The notes under the pieces were generated by a model, which saw only the letters and a list, made by a program, of their open reading frames with translations, ran no database searches and was not told the origin of the DNA. 64,000 nucleotides of DNA, from the NCBI RefSeq assembly GCF_032884065.1, contig NC_088875.1, positions 45,183,291-45,247,290 on the forward strand. Reading direction: 5' to 3'. This DNA is from Artemia franciscana. Lineage: Eukaryota; Arthropoda; Branchiopoda; Anostraca; Artemiidae. Shown here piece by piece: positions 39,537 through 51,835 of this stretch; the stretch's first letter is position 1, and each line of letters begins with the position of its first letter. The translations under genes were made by a program, and so were the position numbers.

Positions 39537-39898
39537 GGCGAGATAAGATAAGATTGATTACTGAAAATCGGCTATCACAAGCCCAAATGGGCCAAATTCG
39601 CACTTTAGCGTCAATAAAACAAAAAAAAACGAAAACGAACAACAAAAAAAAATTATAAAAGGTTCAATGTCAAATAAGTAAAAATGTCAAAAACAATTAG
39701 AACTGACAATTGAAAAGGTCAATGCTAAATCAGCAAAATGTCAAAAGGATTAAAAAACCATAAAATAAAAAGGGAACAAAATAAGTATTAAAACAAAAAT
39801 AATTCAGTCATGGAACTAAAAAATAGAAAGCTCAAAACTTGTAAAATGAACACCAAAAATATAAGGAGAAAAGGGAGATTGGGGGTGGGGAAGGATAT

Positions 39899-40665
39899 TC
39901 AGTTATTGAATATGTCAACTATGTATGGGATAAAAGTTTGTCTTAATCTTTCAGTGGAAACTTTTATTGGGGCAAGGAGGGGGATATTTGTTGGAGCAGA
40001 ATGCGGGAGGCGGGGTCGAAGGGGAAAATACTGATTAAAGAAAAGGATAGTTTTCCGAGGGTTGTGATGGGCATGGTTAGTGAAACGCAAGAAGATTTTT
40101 GGCCTCCTTTCCTCAAGGGTAACTAGATTGGCTCTCCGAAGAAGGGGAATATAAGGCACTTTACCCTCCCTGAAGATAATTCTTATGCACTTTTTTGGAC
40201 TGCTTCTATTATTGGGCAGGAAAAAGAAAGGGGAGTCTGAAGGAAATTAATTGTTAAAACCGTTGACTTTAAGGGGTTGACTCTCATATCATTAGCAACA
40301 GCTTTGTCTAATATCGATTCCAAGATATCCATTGGATTAAATTTTTAATTTTTGATACATGTCTCCAAGGCAGTCAGATAATCAACAGATTTCCATCTAT
40401 CTGGGAAATCGACACCAAGATTTTATATCATTGCAAGAAATAAAATTGAGCCTAAGAGGGTTCCCTGCAGCACACCATTATAGATTGGGAGGGGATCAGA
40501 ATATACATTCAGGTATATGATGACTTGCGTTCTATTAGAAAGGAAAGACGGAACTATTCTAATTAAATAGGGACCAACTTGAAAGTCATTGGATAGTTTT
40601 TCTACCAATGTATTATGGTTGGTCAAATCAAAAGCTTTTTGCGGGTCCACTGCAATAACATTGAG
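39899..40665 (-). pseudogene. CR1/Jockey-like reverse transcriptase, C-terminal half
   Basis: The - strand reads VIAVDPQKAFDL (RT motif A), then LVEKLSNDFQVG, FLSNRTQVI and YNGVLQGTLLGSILF (motif B; the consensus PQGTLLGP is degraded). A weak catalytic-box remnant follows (RWKSVDYLT in place of KYVDDLT). After several breaks the LINE tail reads LLRRANLVTLEERRPKIFLR and TERLRQTFIPYIVDIFNN. It is interrupted on the 5' side exactly where the pogo-like element begins. Confidence 0.7.
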
Positions 40666-40666
40666 C

Positions 40667-43359
40667 CAGGTAGGGGAGAGTGGGACAGGTCGGTTAAGTT
40701 TTTTGGTTTTGCAGACTGTGTGGCCTAACTGTGCAAGCTAGGAAATGATTCCGGTGTCAAAAGATACAGTATTTCCTGTTTAACCTCCACAACTTTTTTT
40801 GTAGATTTAATTTATCATTATTTTCTCTTCAGTAAATTTTTAACAGATGAGGCCGAAAGTGACCAACGTGATGTGAAGTGACCAATGTGACCAAATTCAC
40901 ATCGAAGACTAGTGCTTTTACAGCATGTTCGGTCCCCCCAGAAATCCTGGGAACTGGAAGCTCCATAACAACATCACTTTGAGGAACTAGTGATTCACCA
41001 TCTGCTTCAGGAAAAACTAATTTCCAGAAGGGAGATTTCCTCCAAAGGAAATTGACAACATATCCTTCACTAGAGTCTTCCTTGACTTCACTGGAAAGTA
41101 CTTTTTTACTCTCTTGCCTAAAAACTCCAGAAGAATGAAGTCACCAACAATGACTTAATCTTTTTCAGCTATACAATTATCCATATCAACATCAAGGTTG
41201 GAATCGTTGTCAAAGACTATCTCATTTTCACTATCAGAGCTGAAATTGTCTGCTTCAACAAAAAGTGCCCTACATGGCATTTCTTTTGTAGTGTTCTTGC
41301 TGGATTTACTAGTTTTTTTTCTTCTCAGTTAAGACTGACTCTCTGTCTTTGCGGTTTTTCTTAGCTGAGAGTTCTTTGATCAAAGCATTTTTGACTTGTG
41401 TGCCAGTAAGAACCTGAGACCTTTGCTTCTCCCATTTAATTGTATCACCCTTTTTTGGTGGTGCTTTTGGGTAAGGTTTTCCTAGTTCTGGACTAAGTGC
41501 AGCAGACGTTGATCCCACAAGGGCTTGAAGATTAGTTGAACTTGACTTTGACTTCCACTATCTTGTGCAACAAACGTCTGTGATCCTGCTCATTGTGGAA
41601 TACCAGATGGATCAGGTCTGTTGGTAACCACCACGGCAAGGGATTCCTCATCTGTAAATACCTGACGATCACAAGCCCAAATTCCAGTGACCATGAGCCC
41701 AGATGTGATATTTGTTGGAGTCAATGCACAAGGAAAGGCAGTTCCAACTAGTTCTGCTATATTGTAAATAGAAATGAATTTCCCTGGATTCTTTGTCATC
41801 CACGTGTTGCAGGCAGCATCATAGTATGCCTTGAATGGTCTGTAACAACTTTGATCAAGCTGCTGCAGTTTATGGCTTGTGTGTGGCGGGAAGGTTAATG
41901 AAACAATGTGGGACTTCTTCATCAGTTCAAGCGACTCATTGGTAACATAGCTTGCATGACTGTCCACCAGAAGTAGTGCTGGTCTTTCAACAATAGGATT
42001 GCTGAGGCAGATGATATGTTTAAGAAAAAAGTTCTCTCATTTCATCCATCCCAAGGAACGAGCAATGCTCACACTACAAGGCAGAGATCCCTTCATCATG
42101 CAAATAAGAAAATTTACCCTGGGAAAAATCATGAATAGAGGAATAACAATTCCTTGATAAAACACAGCTGTGCACATTGTAAGTAGCAGCCCTCTTTCTC
42201 CTGATGTAATTCTTCCAACTTGCTTCTTTCCTTTCTTGGCCACTATTTTTTTCGGATTCTGAACAGTAGTGGGGCCAGTTTTGTTCAAATTCCATACATC
42301 ACAAGCCAAAAACTGTACTTGCACAACAGTGACTCATATGGGTAAAAAAAAAAGCATTGACTACAGGTCTCTTTAAGGCAGTAGCTCTTGCATCACTTGT
42401 TGCTTCTGGAGGTTGGAGAGAAAGTGTTAGGTTACAGTGTAAAAAGACCCAGAGCCAGTCCTTGCCAGCTGTTTTTGCTTCTTCCCAGTGATGAATATCC
42501 TTGCCCAGTTCCTAAGCAAAATTGAATGCCAATGTTCTGACCTCCCTTGTCGAAAGTCCATGATCAAGTTGTGATGCTTTAATAAGATAATTTTCAAAGC
42601 TTTTCTCCTCTTCGGCCATAAAAACTTTGCTCATTGTTTATCATGGGATAAATTTTTCCAGTGGTGCTTCATAGACATCATTTGTATTTGTACCAACTTC
42701 TGTGAAGAACTTCTGAGTGTAGTACTTAAAAGTCGATTGGCGATATGCATCTCACTTGCTACAGTAGCAAACTTTCCTTCTTCTAGTATCTTTGACACCT
42801 TGTCTTATAACCTCAGTAGGAACGGTCCCATTTTCTGTTTTTCTGTTGTAGGTCCTCATTTTTATTAGATCTCATCTACAAAGACAATATATAAATAAAA
42901 AAAAATGAAGAATATTCAAAGAAAATATAAATAACATTTTCTCTCTCACTGTGGGGCAGGTTGGACAGTGCTTCTTCAATGTGACAAACTTGCCTCCTAA
43001 AAAAGTGACCAACCTATCCCACAGAGGAAAGCTAAACAAAAGCATGGCTATATTAAAAACTGTGGAAGTTAAGAAGTCAGATCCAAGCCTAAAATGGAGC
43101 TAATTAGCTAACTTTCCTGCAATAAAAATCTTACTGCATTTTCTCTCAAAATGACACTGCATCTACCTAGATGTTTCATAAAAACTTACCAAAAAATAAA
43201 ATTTGTCCACCACTTTTTTCACAAAGAAGCTGTAGCCACCATTTTTTCATGGCATGTTTATGATGTAATTTCTCACATTCAGTAGCAGTTACATAATTTT
43301 TTGAAAATAGATGGCAGACCAATACCCAAGTGTTCAACCTGCCCTTCTCTCCCTTCTTC
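40667..43359 (-). mobile_element. Pogo-like DNA transposon inserted in the LINE
   Basis: Imperfect terminal inverted repeats bound about 2.7 kb: left CAGGTAGGGGAGAGTGGGAC at 40668 and, in reverse complement, right CTGAAGAAGGGAGAGAAGGG from 43359. Subterminal copies of GGGCAGGTTGGAC (42955) and GTGACCAAC (40858, 43007) are also seen. It carries a transposase pseudogene. The LINE frame ends at LEKLKK on one side and resumes at NVIAVDPQ on the other, which supports a clean insertion. The target duplication is not clear. Confidence 0.7.
40900..42859 (-). pseudogene. Pogo/Jerky-type DDE transposase pseudogene
   Basis: Read on the - strand from an ATG at 42857-42859. MRTYNRKTENGTVPTEV is the helix-turn-helix start, SQLDHGLSTREVRTLAF belongs to the CENP-B-like part, and WLWVFLHCNLTLSLQPPEAT follows. 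Then come VWNLNKTGPTTVQNPKKIV (first catalytic region; the usual DET is NKT here), ITSGERG, MDSHASYV (second catalytic Asp), LTFPPHTSHKLQQLD and YDAACNTWM. The tail has QVLTGTQVKNALI. Frameshifts and stops break it in at least five places, and the DET change alone would disable it. Confidence 0.78.
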
Positions 43360-43365
43360 AGTTTT

Positions 43366-44621
43366 TCAAGTATGTTACATTTTGTGTCCATGAGGTGAAC
43401 AAGATAGTGGGTGATAGATGTAGAGAATAGGTTTCTGAATTGTAAATGGTCAACATTTGGGATTATTTTTGCTTTCAACCATTCGGCTAAAAAGCTTTCA
43501 TATAACTTGGAAAAAAGTGGAGTAAAAGCAATGGACTGGACACCATAAAAATCTTGCTTGCTGCCTTTCTTTTTTACTTGAGTAAAAAAAAAACCTTATT
43601 TCCAACAATTTGGGAAAATGCATGTACAGGTGAGTTCAATAAAAAGTAAGGACAAGGGTTCTGAAAGATTATCAGCAAAGGCTTTAATTAGTACAATTGG
43701 GATGTCTAGTGGACAAGCACTGCACTTTTAATGTTCTTAATTTTTTTTCTCCATATCTGAGGGCAAAATAACAAGGAAATTGAGAGCACAAATCATAAGG
43801 AGTGTCAAAAGAGAGGGAAAGGACACTCTAAACTATGGAGGAAAGGAATTTGTTCAGATCATGGGCTGTAACTAAGGGCTCCTTTTGGAAATGAAAATCT
43901 ATATTATAAGGTGTCTTTCTAAATTTTTGTACTCTACTAATCCTTTCTTTGTCTTAATGGAAAACAAATCTTTGACTTTACATTTGTAATATGAAGAAGC
44001 AGTTGTACAAATTTCTTTTTTTTTGTCTTTATGCACTGAGTTAGCTTTGGATGTTTTACTATTTTTAAGTAGATTCATTTCAATTCTAATTAGTGTTTTC
44101 AATTGGCTAGTAATGTATGGTATGTCATTAAAATATGATTTTACTTTTTTCTCAGGAAAGGAATCTATGTATTTCGTTTTGATCAGATTTTGGAAGTAAT
44201 GCACTTTAACATTAATTTCTTTATTCTGCTTGAGAGCCACCCAGTTTTCATTGGTAATCCAAAATTCAAATCCAAAGAGTGCATTGTTAGAAATTTGGCA
44301 ATAAGAGAATTCAATACCATAAAAGTATGAATAAAGCTGGAGAGAGAGCTCATTAATGAATAAAAATGGTAGCTTCCCCCTAATGGTGGAAAAGGGACAG
44401 GTAGGCTGTAAAAATGTATGCATATACATGCAAAGGGGAGAATGTCTTTTGGCTGTTGGTATTTTTACTATCTGTTTTAAATTTAGGGAACTTAATTTTA
44501 GATTATTAGCATCAACTACTAGAAAAACACTGGTGTTTGGGAACTTACAGATAGAATCACTGTCTTTGTTCAGCATTTTGACAGGGTGACCCAAAAAGAC
44601 TTGTACCCCTGAAAATTTCAA
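43366..44621 (-). pseudogene. CR1/Jockey-like LINE: endonuclease end, linker and start of RT
   Basis: The - strand has VVDANNLKLSSLNLKQIVKI and MHTFLQP, as in the last part of a LINE apurinic endonuclease. A 240-codon open segment follows with SFPEKKVKSYFNDIPYITSQ, then a gap. The start of the RT domain reads FLAEWLKAKIIPNVDHLQFR and STSITHYLVHLMDT. It stops at the edge of the pogo-like insertion. Confidence 0.65.
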
Positions 44622-44811
44622 CTATGGTTTTGATTAAAAAGATTTGATTAAAAAGCCATAAATTGACTAAAAATTGATAGAAATAGCTGAAACTCTGGTG
44701 AATGGTCTTCCATAAACTGAATAATGTGTGGTCATAATTTGAAATAAATAGCTTTTTAATAAAAATCACAATTGAAATTTTCATGGGTACAAATCTTTTT
44801 GGGTCACCGTG
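44582..44811. mobile_element. Mariner-type MITE, 230 bp
   Basis: The left end CAGGGTGACCCAAAAAGACT and, in reverse complement, the right end CACGGTGACCCAAAAAGATT open inverted repeats that continue for about 70 bp (TTGTACCCMTGAAAATTTCA next). There is no coding capacity. The termini resemble those of mariner elements. The adjacent dinucleotides are GA on both sides; TA would be expected for mariner. Confidence 0.85.
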
Positions 44812-45313
44812 GATTTGGAGAACAATAAAAGCAGCAAAACACAATAAAAATAAAAGGGTGTGGTAAAACTTTGGGTCTTAAACTTACCAAAATGATTTCA
44901 GCATAATTGGAAAGGTTAGGATTATGAATTGATTAATGGAAAAGCTAATTATCTACAAATAATAATATTCCACCTCACTCTTTACCTAAAGGGTGGTCAC
45001 CAGGATGAAGTTCTATGAATTGAAAGTAGTTATTAATTTTCAGTAGGTCAAGGTTCTGTACTTGGACCTCTAATATGGCAAGTACATCAATTTTGTGTGG
45101 TACTTGATAGAGGGCCTCTCTCAAGTATCTATTTGTTGAAATTTAGGCTTTTGGTGTTCATAACAAGGAACTTTGGAATAGTAAAACAGTTGCTCAAGAG
45201 TGCAGTTGTTTGTGTGTTAATTATGGGAGCCAGATATTAGATGCAAGTGAAGTATATGCAATTTGAATCCTTTTAGTGATGTTTTGAATTACAAGCTTAG
45301 GTAAATTTATTGC
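44812..45313. other. Non-coding stretch, nothing recognised
   Basis: May include more of the LINE 5' region, but no readable motif remains. Confidence 0.4.
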
Positions 45314-45705
45314 AAACCATATAACTGGCTTTTGTATAAAGGGAATATACCACTTGATGCCTTTTTTATGCTCTTTATGAATGTAATAATTGCTTCTACT
45401 ACAAATTCAGATTGAAGCACTTTTCAACCCAACCTAACCTACCCTTATTATAAATAATTTTAGCACTGAGAAAATGTAGAATTATTTTGTTGAAAACAGC
45501 ATGGAGAAAACATAGTACTATTTTATCAGAAACAATGGATAACTTGTACTTTAATTGAAAATTCATCATTTTTAATAGCTTAATAAGTGCTTAATTTGAA
45601 TTTGTTGTAGAAACAATTATTGTATGTATAAAGAAAATAAAAAAGGCATCAAGTGGCATATTCACTTTATACAAAAGCCAGTTATATGGTTTGTTATAAA
45701 TCTAC
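45314..45705. repeat. Foldback palindrome with ~110 bp arms
   Basis: The left arm CAAACCATATAACTGGCTTT (45318) and on to about 45427 is matched by its reverse complement at 45588-45703, with about 90% identity. The loop is about 160 bp. The arm phrase GGCATCAAGTGGCATATTC is shared with the nested palindrome at 46066-46975. Confidence 0.88.
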
Positions 45706-45944
45706 CTAAGCTTAATGGTTTCTTTAATACTTCTTCTAATGGACATACCAAGATAAACAAGGTTATTTGAAACCACTAGGGGGAGGGGGGCTTGTGATGA
45801 ATTGTCAAAGATAAAAACCAAATCATGGGAATAGGAATATAATCAGCAACTTAAAAATGCATCTTTTTTGTGTTAGCATGTCTCCTTCTGAAGAGACCTA
45901 ATTATATACCTTTACCCAGAGCTGTTCAGAATTCAGACTGGTAA

Positions 45945-46990
45945 AATTCTAGTTTAGATACTTTTTGCTGTCTTGGAAAGGGGTTAGGTCAGGAAAAATG
46001 AAATTTTCAGTAGTGAATCTAGGGCCAAAAACAGGTAAATGTATAACAGTTCATATTATTGAATTACCAATAAAGTGAATATGCCACTTTATGCCTTTTT
46101 TATGCTCTTTACAAATATAATAATTGCTTCTATTGCAAATTCAAATTTAAGCACTTTTTTAGCTCTTAAAAATGACAAATTTTCAATTAAAATATGAGAA
46201 ATCATTTGCTTTCAACAAAATAATACTATGTTTTCTTAGTGATGTTTTCTTGGCTGTTTTTGACAAAATAATACTACATTTGGTAAAATTCTAGTTAATT
46301 GACTTCTTGCTATCCTAGAAAAGGTTTAGGTTAGGGAAATGAAACTTTTAGGGATGAATCTACAGACTAAAGTATGTTCCAGGAAGGTATTTTGAAGCAG
46401 CTACCTCTACTCCTTCTCCCCCTAGACAGCCTGACCTTTGATGACCTTTAAAAATATGTGTTATAAGAGTGAAACCTTGCAAAATAGATCTTCTGCTTAA
46501 TTAAAGTACAACAAAATTGTTTTCAGCTTCATAACTTTGCTTAATTCTATTTTATAAGGTTTTAAAGATATGCAAATACATTTCCTAAATTTTGAGACAT
46601 TGATATGGCTCAAATTTCTACTCAGATAACATTGTTTTGTCAGAATTTTAATAGGTATAGACCTGTAATGTAGACAAATTTCAGGGCCCTCTAGAGAGAG
46701 AATGAGTGGAAGTGTATACTTTAAAATACTTTCCCAGGACATACTTTAGCCTGTAGACCCATCCCTGAAAATTTCATTTTCCCAACCTAAGCCCTTTCCA
46801 AGTTAGCAAGAAGTCAATTAACTAGAATTTTACCCTACATTTTCTCTGCACCAAAATTATTTATAGTTAGGTTAAAAAGTCCTTTGAATTTGCAATAGAT
46901 GTGATTATTAGCCTATATTTGTAAAGAGCATAAAAAAAGGCATTGAGTGGTATGTTTACTTTATAAATAAGTCAATAACATGAATTGTGA
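45945..46990. repeat. Nested foldback repeats of the same family
   Basis: The outer arms at about 46066-46175 and 46870-46975 carry ATGCCTTTTTTATGCTCTTT and its complement. The inner arms at about 46277-46400 and 46716-46835 carry AGTTAATTGACTTCTTGCTA and GTATGTTCCAGGAAGGTATT and their complements. A third, partial copy of the inner arm lies at 45945-46035. Two palindromes are thus nested, with one extra arm outside. Confidence 0.78.
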
Positions 46991-47647
46991 GATATTTACC
47001 AAAAAACTTACTCTGGGAGGATAGCCTATTGCTAAGCTTCTAAGTTAACCCTCTTCTAATCTCTAAGCCTTAGAAATTTGCCTATTTGAGTAGCTAAATT
47101 ATAATTTTACATTCATACCTGTCACCAATGCAATCTTCTAAGCCCTAGAAATAAAAAAAAAGTAGATAGCCTACAGTAGCTTGGCAATGCCTTCATGGGT
47201 ACAATTTGTGGTCCTGGATTTATTCTCAAAATTTTTAGTTACATAATTTATCTAATATTTAAAAGATGGTAATAAGACCCTGAAAATTTACCATTCCATG
47301 GCTTAGAAAATGGCCTACTTAATCTGTAAAGATTTTATGAAATTATCAGTTTTGATTTTGTCAAAAACAGGAGTTAAATTAGCCTAACTGCATTTCCATT
47401 TCAAATACTATGATTCATTCTCACATTTTTGATAGAGGCCTAAGTAATTATTCATCTATAGGTTAATGAAACCATTAAACTTCTAAGTTCTTCCTGGCTC
47501 ATTTTCACTCATTTCGGAGTTTCAAAATATTTCCTTCAGATTTAATAAAAATATTGCCATCTATCCCGGATATTCCTTGAAGAAGATTATAAAACCAAGA
47601 TAATTATATACCATTATAAAACATCGACACACACACAGACAACTTAT
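46991..47647. other. Non-coding stretch, nothing recognised
   Basis: AT-rich sequence without assignable motifs. Confidence 0.4.
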
Positions 47648-47648
47648 T

Positions 47649-47736
<88 letters not shown>
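47648..47736. repeat. (TA)n microsatellite
   Basis: About 44 TA units with a single G interruption near 47666. Confidence 0.95.
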
Positions 47737-47737
<1 letters not shown>

Positions 47738-49147
47738 CTGCCTCAATTCTCACAATTTTTGGATTAATTTTAAAATTTCTGTTTTATCCTTGGTGTTTCA
47801 GACATATTTCAAAATTAATAATACAAATTTGTTGATGCGTCGAAAAATCCGAAGGCATTTCGGAAACGTTTCTTTGGGCCTGAATATTGTTGTTTTTCTT
47901 CCATTTTTCTGTAAAATCTACCTAATTTTTCAAGATAAAAGAGAATGTCCAGGAACTTACCGGTTTCTTCTCTTTGAAACCAGTTCCTGTTCATGTGCTT
48001 GCAAAAGAAAAAAATCCAAGACAGTTAACATTTTTAAATTCTTCAAAATGACCAAAACGCCTAAATTTAGCAGAAAAAACAACAAACTTTAAAACATTCA
48101 TTGCATAGAAATTTCAATACCTCACTCTTTCCTGTGAGACTAGATGGACAAAATAAAAACAAAAAAAAAATTAAAAAGGACGTTAAATTAAAACGGAGGT
48201 CTCGATCGAAATATCTGCACATTATTCTTCCTCTTTTTCACTGGCTGGTGTAATATTCGTTTTTTCTTCTTTATAATATTTTTTTTTTCGATTTTGTCAC
48301 TAACAGTCACTATTAAATCAATGATTATTAACCTTTTTTTATTACCTTGATCAAAACAAACCCTTTGGGTAAAAACAAAGTAATAAAAACAAACTCTCTT
48401 ACATGCCCTTACATGCTAGTAAAATCGTAAAAGTAACAAGAGCTAACATTGTACTTCTTTAGGAATTTACAATAAAGCGAACGAATAACATATTTTGTTA
48501 TCTAGTGTCTTTAGGATCACAACCTAGGGACTTAGGAAAGCAGCCTGTGAAAATCAATAGCGTAATCTGACCATTATTTATTATTAAAAAATTTGATTTG
48601 ACAAAACTCAAACTAGAGAGCAATATACTAAACAACTAGGCCCTTCCAAACAGGTTACCACCACCCTTGCCGGAGACGAGCATAATGGCATTGGATCTCA
48701 TCTTCAAGGGCCTATCCAGGATTATTTTTCGAGGGAAAGGGATTTTTTTCGGAGGAGGTTTACGAAGAAACTTTAAAAAAACGCATCAAAATTTGTTTAG
48801 ATGCATTTTTGTTATGTTAAATCAGGTCGGACAAAAATTTCGCTAGGAGGGAGGTTCAAAGCCGGAAACCCTCCTCCCTGGATATGGCCTTGCTAATATT
48901 ATGACAAATTGCCAGTTTCTAAAATTCTTCGACTTTGTAATAGGTAAAGAGCTAGCGGCACACTGGCTTTATTCAAGCGGCGGACACCGCTAGTTCTGTT
49001 ATAAGAAAATATGCTAAGGTTCTCATTAGTAATTTAAGAATTATTAGTATTATTATTAAATTACTAGTATTAATTAATAATTATCAGGTTTAATTAAATT
49101 ATTAGTATTAATTATTATAATTATTAAGTATTATAGTTCGTCATTGA
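47737..49147. other. Non-coding stretch downstream of SPTLC1
   Basis: An open segment at 47735-48090 on the + strand has no family motif and no splice context. Near 49025-49130 there is an (ATTATTA)-like AT-rich run just 3' of the SPTLC1 stop on the - strand. No clear polyadenylation signal is identified. Confidence 0.4.
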
Positions 49148-49315
49148 CTAATTAATGATATAAGTAACAGCTTCTGACAAGGCATTGGCAGCATTTAAAA
49201 TCTCTTCGCGTGAAAGATGGCAATTAAGAGAAAGGCGAATGCTAGGAGGCGGTAAGTTCTTCTCCAAGTTTTCCAAGTAGCTTGGGCAAACAAAGCACAC
49301 TGATTTTTCTAAGGC
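49148..49315 (-). CDS. SPTLC1: Serine palmitoyltransferase subunit 1, last exon
   Basis: The - strand exon follows a long T-rich tract and TGCAG| (AG at 49317-49316) and ends with TAG at 49148-49150. Its 55 residues contain YLENLEKNLPPPSIRLSLNC followed by SREEILNAANALSEAV. SPTLC1 proteins end with the same layout, YLE...LPPPSIR and a final amphipathic helix. The protein is the non-catalytic long-chain-base subunit that pairs with SPTLC2 in the ER membrane to condense serine and palmitoyl-CoA in sphingolipid synthesis. Joined to the exon at 57383-57639 in phase 0, the spacing to the LPPPSIR motif equals that of the human protein as I recall it. The intron between the two is 8.07 kb. Confidence 0.88.
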   Translation of the reverse strand, partial: ALEKSVCFVCPSYLENLEKNLPPPSIRLSLNCHLSREEILNAANALSEAVTYIIN

Positions 49316-49560
49316 CTGCAAAAAAAAAAAAAAAAAATCAACTAAAGAAAACATGAGAAGTTTAAGCAATTGTCCTAATATTAAACATAACATCAGCTAC
49401 TACATTTCGGTCCATAAGGGGACAATTGCACACTAAAGAAAATTTTACTATTTTTATAATTTTATTATTTTAAAGATAATTTTATCAAGACAATTATGTA
49501 CAGTGCATGCATACGTGTAATTGGACTGTTTGCATAACCTCTATTTGTCATTAAAAAAAA

Positions 49561-50194
49561 GTTTTCTCCAAATAAAGTAAGGAGCAATATCAAAGCTTAA
49601 ACCGAATAGAAACTGTCTCGCATACGAAGGAAGCTGCCTTTCCTCAACCCTCGCTCTTTCTGCTAAAGCCCTAGAGGGACTAGTTGCCTTTCTATATTTG
49701 TGGTCACTTGAAAAAGGCATTAGAACTTTTGATTACTGACCAAATAGGCCCTCCTTCGATCTTCTAGGATCACTCGCGTTCAATACGGTTACCTCTGTGG
49801 TAACAACAAAACAACAAATAAGAACGCATCTATGATCTTTCTTCTGGCAAAAAATATGCAAAATTTATCTATGATCTTTCTTCTGGCAAAAAATATGCAA
49901 AATTTAACATTTTTAAAATCTTCAGTAGGGTTCTCTGATGTGTTGAATTTGATGATATGATTTTCAGTAAGATCTCTTAACTTTTTGGCCCCCCCACTTG
50001 GAAAATCAGGCAATTTTTTTCAGGCTCGTAGCTTTTGATGGGTCACATTCAACTTATTGAACTTTATTTTTTTGAATGAGCATTAAAAAGCCAATTCTTT
50101 TGATATATCTAACGTTTTCATAATTCTGTTTCAGAGTTTCGGTTATTATAGAGACAGGGACGTTCCTTACTTACAGCTCGTTCCCACGAGCTGC
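49561..50194 (+). mobile_element. Foldback-family element, copy C (short)
   Basis: A partial copy inside the SPTLC1 intron. It has GTAAGGAGCAATATCAAAGC at the left, CATTAGAACTTTTGATTACT in the middle and CTTACAGCTCGTTCCCACG at the right. A 48 bp piece containing ATCTATGATCTTTCTTCTGG is duplicated in tandem (49827 and 49868). Confidence 0.7.
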
Positions 50195-51835
50195 TTGAAA
50201 ACAAAAATGAAAATACAAACACAAACGATAAAGGAAACAAAAACTGAACATTTGAAAACAAAAACGAAAATAGATCAAGATATAGAATAGCATATTGATT
50301 TCTCTTTCATGACCATTAAAACATAAAAAATGAAAAAATGTAGCCAAATCTTTCATACCTACGAAATAACGAACTATTCAAAAACACGAACCAAAAAAGT
50401 CAAAAGTTAACTTAAGAAAACGTGAAAAAAGGCACAATTAAATGTATAAAAGTCCATTCAACATTGCCAGTCATGAGTCCGCCCTAAATCTCGATTATCA
50501 CTAAAGTTCTATGACTATTTACCTTAGTTCTGCTCTAAGATGGATGGAGGGATGATAGACTATCTATCAACAATTGAAAAGATATCGTTTTTATACGTTC
50601 CTGAAAAAGGCTTATAGTTGCTGTGCCTGTTACTCAGCCTTTATGTCTTGACTTTTTCTCTAATTAGCCATGGATTGATGACAACTTGATTAGATCAGCT
50701 TGACAGCTGAGTCCAAGCAAATTCAATCTCCCTTTTTGCTTACAAGTCCAGTCGACGTTGTCAGTCATGAGTCAACCCCGAAATTTGAAGTCTTCCATTA
50801 AATTATGAGACTTTGTCCTAGACCCGAACATTAATGCTTCTTCCAGTTCATCTCATATGAGGACACTGTAGGTGACATTATGCTTTGAGCCACAGCTCGT
50901 TTACAATCCGCAGCCGAGCACGTAGAGGAGTGCCATTCTTGTTCCACTACCCTCTTTTGATGCACTACTATATATGAAAGTTGACTATTCAGATGTCTTG
51001 TCTTTATTTTTATCGCTCGTTTATGCAGTTTCCTAATCTTAAATATATTCGTAAAAGAAAAGAAGGGAAGTAAAGAAAGATTTTAAAAGTCAATTCTGAA
51101 GGAGAAAAATGAAGCTGAGAATCGTTAAAAAAAAGTTGGGTAATTTTTCAAGTTCCTGTGGAATTTTAACTTTGAACAACGATATCTTTGGTACCCCATT
51201 AAATACTGTTTCTCGCCATACTGACAGCAAACAGTCAAGGTATGAAGGTCACTTGAATATAATGAGAATAGTACGCGGGTTAGTATGACACCCTCTTCGC
51301 CACCTTATGGCAGAAGGCGAGACGGAACTATCACAGCCGATAAAAATCTCTTAAGACCACACTGCCTTTCCATTCACAGAATTTGGCAAATGAAAATATA
51401 CAGAGAAAATGGGTATAATATTTAAACAAAGGTGACAAAAAAAAGTAAACAACAAACTTTAAATAATAAAACCCGTAATTTTTTATTATTAAAGTTTTAT
51501 TGGATTTTTATTATGGATTTTTATAATTCAAAATTGTTTTTTTTTTTCCACTACTTCGTTTAAACATTTTACCCATTTTTTCTCTGTGTTTTGATTTGTT
51601 AAATTCAGTGATTGTTGTTACAAGAAATGCCCCGACAAAACCCTGCAGTGAAAACGTTTTTTTTTTCAAAAGACGTTCCCCACCCAGATTCCACCCACCT
51701 CGCAAGGTTGCTCAGCCTGTTCCTATCTCTTCATGTTTCATGTTCCTGTTCGCTACTGTACCTCCAGATGTGAAAAAATTCTGTCCCACATACTACAGAA
51801 AAACTTGACAAAAATGCATATGTATCTGAGTACTT
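50195..51835. other. SPTLC1 intron DNA with a fragment of structure 2
   Basis: At about 50515-50620 the phrases CCTTAGTTCTGCTCTAAGAT and CTATCAACAATTGAA and a following GGCTTAT match the order found at 24950-25060 in the left arm of structure 2. The rest is AT-rich intron without recognisable features. Confidence 0.5.

Larger units (their letters stand above)
39537..44640 (-). mobile_element. CR1/Jockey-like LINE with nested insertions
   Basis: A - strand LINE can be traced from an endonuclease remnant (about 44520) through a linker and reverse transcriptase to the C-terminus (stop at 39899). A 3' UTR follows and ends in a TTATCTTATCT-type simple repeat at 39540. The protein is split at 40665/43360 by a pogo-like transposon. 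A MITE sits at the 5' side (44582-44811). Coding parts are described separately. Many stops make it dead. Confidence 0.7.

Noticed and set aside
47664-48092. A 142-codon gene starting in the (TA)n tract
   Set aside because: The first part is simple repeat and the rest has no recognisable motif or splice context.
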